From an uncultured Slackia sp. (GTDB taxonomy: Bacteria > Actinomycetota > Coriobacteriia > Coriobacteriales > Eggerthellaceae): 8,564 nucleotides of DNA. Shown one piece after another: positions 5,941 through 8,564 of this stretch. The position numbers and the translations under genes were made by a program. The stretch is from the NCBI GenBank assembly GCA_900555495.1, contig USLD01000047.1:1-8564 (forward strand), in the 5' to 3' direction. Each line of letters opens with the position of its first letter. Position 1 is the stretch's first letter. The notes under the pieces are model-generated. The model had not been told where the DNA came from. It ran no database searches and was given only the letters and a program-made list of their open reading frames with translations.

Positions 5941-5972
5941 GGAGAAATATAAATTTTCTCATTTCGGAATAT
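5920..5972. repeat. 11-bp inverted repeat flanking the argG promoter -35
   Basis: ATATTCCGAAA (5922-5932) is repeated in inverted orientation as TTTCGGAATAT (5962-5972), with 29 bases between. The left arm overlaps the palindrome GAATATTC (5920-5927), which falls in the promoter spacer, and the -35 hexamer is between the arms. A smaller inverted repeat, GAGAAA/TTTCTC (5942-5947 with 5955-5960), is nested inside. Two inverted sites around a promoter suggest cooperative binding of a regulator; an arginine repressor is a reasonable but unproven candidate. Confidence 0.45.
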
Positions 5973-5988
5973 CTATGCATAAAGAAAG

Positions 5989-6004
5989 AACGCGCGAGCG
6001 CGTT
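5989..6004 (-). terminator. Short terminator at the end of the redox operon
   Basis: AACGCG (5989-5994) and CGCGTT (5999-6004) form a 6-bp stem closed by a 4-base loop. On the minus strand a pyrimidine-rich TTCTTTCTTTATG follows. The upstream arm overlaps the TAA stop codon of the DUF1667 gene. The stem is short but GC-rich and compactly looped, and the place is right for ending the upstream operon before the separate argG promoter. Confidence 0.55.
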
Positions 6005-6536
6005 AGAGCACCGTTTTCGTGGCGATCGCGTCGATTCCGGTGTCGCAGATATCGGCCACGACCACATCTCCTTCACGGACGGGAGGCTGCACGCGCGCAG
6101 CCGCGAGGAGGGCGGCGACTTGCATGATCTTGTTCTTCGGAACGGGCTGCGCGGTCTTCACGCTCACGGGGCTGAGCCTACCCTCGACGGGGACGCTCGC
6201 CGTGACCATGCGCACCGGATGGGTGGCTTCCTGGCGCGCATAATCCTTGCCGCGCTTGCACTTGCAGCCCACCACGCCCAGCGTATCGAGACCCTCGTCG
6301 CTTTGCGAAAGCATCACCGTGAGCCTGCAGCCCAAAGGACAGCAGATGCACGTGTACGTTTCCTCGAACGTGCGCTCGGGACGACCCGTCTTCAGCGGAC
6401 CGCCCGGACGCGACGATGCGACGCCGCCCCAACGCGGCGCGTCGGCCTGCACGTTCTTGACGTCCGAACGCAGAAACGCCCGTTCGCTCGATGCGCCGGG
6501 CTTCGCTCCGGCGGCGGTTTCGTTGATATCGCTCAT
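6003..6536 (-). CDS. DUF1667 cysteine-motif protein, small subunit of a GlpA/GlpB-like oxidoreductase
   Basis: Protein of 177 residues whose residues 61-177 match the DUF1667 family: CICCPLGCRL (C63, C65, C66, C70), a second cluster VGCKCKRGKDYARQE (C91, C93), then the family's HPVRMVTASV, PVSVKTAQPVPKNKI, and a C-terminal GDVVVADICDTGIDAIATK. The C-x2-C-x3-C pattern plus the later cysteine suggests an iron-sulfur or metal site; this is an inference. DUF1667 proteins are commonly encoded after GlpA-like and GlpB-like flavoproteins and are thought to be a third, electron-carrying subunit, exactly the order here. The first 58 residues are polar, low in complexity and beyond the usual family length. 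The start at 6536 overlaps the upstream stop as ATGA, and AGGAG at 6542-6546 lies five bases upstream, indicating translational coupling. Confidence 0.85.
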   Translation of the reverse strand: MSDINETAAGAKPGASSERAFLRSDVKNVQADAPRWGGVASSRPGGPLKTGRPERTFEETYTCICCPLGCRLTVMLSQSDEGLDTLGVVGCKCKRGKDYARQEATHPVRMVTASVPVEGRLSPVSVKTAQPVPKNKIMQVAALLAAARVQPPVREGDVVVADICDTGIDAIATKTVL

Positions 6537-8564
6537 CGCTGCTCCTGCACCTTCACCGTCACTTCGACCGCCTGCGACAACGCGTCGCCCGCGATGTCGA
6601 CACCCTGCATCTCGGCAGGCACCGCCACCGGCACGCGGCGCTTTTTGACCGTATGCCGCACGCCGTCGGCGTCGCGCGCCTCGACGAGCACCGTCGCCGC
6701 CTCGAACGCCTTCGACGTGCGGAAACGCAGCGTGATGCGCTCGGATTCGTCGCTGACGAACTGCGGCACCGCGTAGCGCACGCCTTCGCCCGCCGTCACG
6801 GGAACGCCGCGGCGGGTTTCGTATCCCGCAACGCCCGCGGCATGGCGTGCAGCCGCCAGGCCGGCGCGCTCGCCCTCGCTCGACACGAAGTCGACCAGGT
6901 CGTGGATGTGCAACGCGTTGCCGCACGCGAACACGCCATCGACGCCGGTCTGGAAATCGTCGTCGACCACCGGGCCTCCCGTCACCGGGTCGAGCTGCGC
7001 GCCCGCGGCCGACGCCATGGTGTTTTCGGGCACCAATCCCACCGACAGAAGCAACGTGTCGCACGCGATGCGTTGCTGCGTGCCCGCGATGGGCTTGAAC
7101 GTCTGCGGATCGACGCGGCTCACCTCGACGGCCTCGAGGCGCCCCTCGCCCTCGATGCGCGTGACCGTGCGCCCCGTATACAGCGGAATGCCGAAGTCGT
7201 CCAGACACTGCACGATATTGCGGCGAAGGCCGCTTGGCTCCTGATTGATTTCGAAGACGCCTACCACGCGCGCACCCGCGAAGGCCAGACGGCGGGCCAT
7301 GATGAGGCCGATATCGCCCGAGCCCAGAATGACCGCCTCTTTGCCGGGCAAGCATCCTTGCAGGTTCATCAAGTTCTGCGCCGAACCCGCCGAATACACG
7401 CCTGCGGGGCGCTCGCCCGCCACGTCCAGGGCGCCGACGCCGCGCTCGCGCGAACCCGTGGCCAGCACGACCGCGCCCGCGCGCACCTCATGCGACCCGA
7501 GCGGATCGACGTAGGCCACCCGCAGCGCCTCGCCGTCGGCGCGGCCGAATCCGAGCACGCTGGCCTCGGCTGCCACGTCGACGGAAAGGCCCTGCAGACC
7601 GGCCAGCTCGCGCGAAGCGTATTCGGGACCCGTCAGCTCCTCGCCGAAACGATGCAGGCCGAAGCCGTTGTGGATGCACTGCTTGAGGATGCCGCCCTGG
7701 TCGGGCTCGCGGTCGATCACGAGCACCGACGCCCCTTCGCGAGCCGCCGACGCCGCGGCCGCGATGCCCGCAGCGCCGCCGCCGATTACCGCCACATCGT
7801 AGGCCGCGCGCGCAGAATCCTGCGAGGCCTCAGCCTGTTCGCGTGCAGCATGGTCGAGCCGCGCGGTTGCGCAATACTGCTCGGGGGCCGCTGCCGCCAG
7901 CATGCCGCCCGCCAGGCGCTTCGGCAGTTCATCGGGAGAAACTCCCAGCTCGCACGCCACAATCTTCGCTATTTCGGGAACGCAGAAGCCGCCGTTGCAG
8001 CCGCCCATCATGGCCTCGGTGCGCCACTTCACGGCATCGAGGCACAGCACGGGAATGCGCGTATGCAGCACGGCCGCCACGTCCGCTTCGCTGATCTTCT
8101 TGCAACGGCACACAAGCCGGCCGGCACGCGGGTCGGCGGCGATGGCGGCGGCACGGCCCCGGTCGTCGAGCGCCGAGAACAGCGGCGGCATCTTCACCAC
8201 GGGGTCGAACGATTCCTTGCACGGCGCGCCCACGTACGCCGCGATGCGCGGCGCCATGTCGACGGCCACGGCAGGCGCCGATGTCAATCCCGGCGAATCG
8301 AAACACGCCACGTTGAAGAATCCGGGCGCATCCGGAGCTTCGCCGATGACGAAATCGCCCGTGTCGCCCGTTGCGCGCACGCCCGCGAAATTCGCGATCT
8401 GGGTGCGCGGATCGAGCCCTGGAAACGTCTTGCGCGCGGCGTCGAAGATGAAATCGAGGCCTTCGCGCTGCGTCGCCACGGCGTCTTTGCCCTCCTGTTC
8501 GACGGCGTTCGGACCCACCAAGAGGTTTCCGTGCACCGTCGGCGACACGAGGACGCCCTTGCCC
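6533..8564 (-). CDS. Fused GlpA-like / [2Fe-2S] / GlpB-like FAD oxidoreductase (5' end outside window)
   Basis: Incomplete: the frame runs past 8564, so the start and the first FAD-binding fold are not visible; about 677 residues can be read. Counting from the valine codon at 8548, residues 1-110 are the end of a GlpA-like FAD domain (TVHGNLLVGPNA, FAGVRATGDTGDF, SPGLTSAPA). Residues 145-200 form a BFD-type [2Fe-2S] domain with C147-x-C149 and C184-x4-C189 (CRCKKISEADV, MGGCNGGFC). From 250 a second flavoprotein of the NAD(P)/FAD disulfide-reductase-like type follows, with VIGGGAAG at 254-261 (FAD), VVLATGSRERG, a second dinucleotide fold ILGSGDIG at 407-414 (NAD(P)), and GVFACGNALHIHD near 538-550. 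In many anaerobes these are two genes related to glycerol-3-phosphate dehydrogenase. The substrate cannot be told from this sequence: glycerol 3-phosphate is possible, an NADH-linked oxidase role also. It is coupled to the DUF1667 gene by ATGA. Confidence 0.88.
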   Translation of the reverse strand, partial: GKGVLVSPTVHGNLLVGPNAVEQEGKDAVATQREGLDFIFDAARKTFPGLDPRTQIANFAGVRATGDTGDFVIGEAPDAPGFFNVACFDSPGLTSAPAVAVDMAPRIAAYVGAPCKESFDPVVKMPPLFSALDDRGRAAAIAADPRAGRLVCRCKKISEADVAAVLHTRIPVLCLDAVKWRTEAMMGGCNGGFCVPEIAKIVACELGVSPDELPKRLAGGMLAAAAPEQYCATARLDHAAREQAEASQDSARAAYDVAVIGGGAAGIAAAASAAREGASVLVIDREPDQGGILKQCIHNGFGLHRFGEELTGPEYASRELAGLQGLSVDVAAEASVLGFGRADGEALRVAYVDPLGSHEVRAGAVVLATGSRERGVGALDVAGERPAGVYSAGSAQNLMNLQGCLPGKEAVILGSGDIGLIMARRLAFAGARVVGVFEINQEPSGLRRNIVQCLDDFGIPLYTGRTVTRIEGEGRLEAVEVSRVDPQTFKPIAGTQQRIACDTLLLSVGLVPENTMASAAGAQLDPVTGGPVVDDDFQTGVDGVFACGNALHIHDLVDFVSSEGERAGLAAARHAAGVAGYETRRGVPVTAGEGVRYAVPQFVSDESERITLRFRTSKAFEAATVLVEARDADGVRHTVKKRRVPVAVPAEMQGVDIAGDALSQAVEVTVKVQEQR

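Overview
High-GC bacterial sequence with compact, strongly Shine-Dalgarno-led genes. The product set (BioY, adenine deaminase, an ArgG/ArgH pair, and a GlpA/GlpB-like flavoprotein with a DUF1667 partner) fits an anaerobic gut actinobacterium of the Coriobacteriia/Eggerthellaceae type. That placement is an inference from gene content and composition, not from a marker gene.

Layout from left to right. (1) bioY, the biotin-binding subunit of an ECF transporter, lies on the minus strand at 48-626. (2) It is divergent from ade (adenine deaminase, plus strand, 792-2615); the 165-base gap holds a bioY promoter with an imperfect palindrome over it. (3) A perfect 14-bp hairpin at 2630-2666 separates ade from the convergent argH. 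(4) argG (4224-5519) and argH (2744-4135) form a minus-strand unit for the last two steps of arginine synthesis, citrulline to argininosuccinate to arginine. (5) Upstream of argG is a long leader, about 5520-5905. (6) A minus-strand redox operon follows: a large flavoprotein running off the right edge (6533-8564) and a DUF1667 cysteine-motif protein (6003-6536), joined by a 4-base ATGA overlap and closed by a short hairpin terminator.

The most interesting element is the argG leader. It encodes a 31-residue peptide (5834-5739, minus) with a good ribosome binding site and seven arginines, including two Arg-Arg pairs. Downstream is a textbook intrinsic terminator (11-bp stem, then T6-G-T4) that lies before argG. 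Three segments of the leader ORF can pair, in nested order, with the stretch just before and inside the terminator (18 bp in total), which would form an antiterminator. Two other helices within the ORF would block that antiterminator and would themselves be disrupted by a ribosome stalled at the arginine pairs. This is the full architecture of classical ribosome-mediated attenuation, here apparently sensing charged tRNA-Arg and controlling argGH. I do not know of a described arginine leader-peptide attenuator in this group; this novelty statement is from memory and was not searched.

The rest is largely conventional. Secondary points are the fusion of GlpA-like, [2Fe-2S] and GlpB-like modules in one polypeptide, palindromes around the argG promoter that could be repressor sites, and a 30-base element repeated upstream of both argG and argH.
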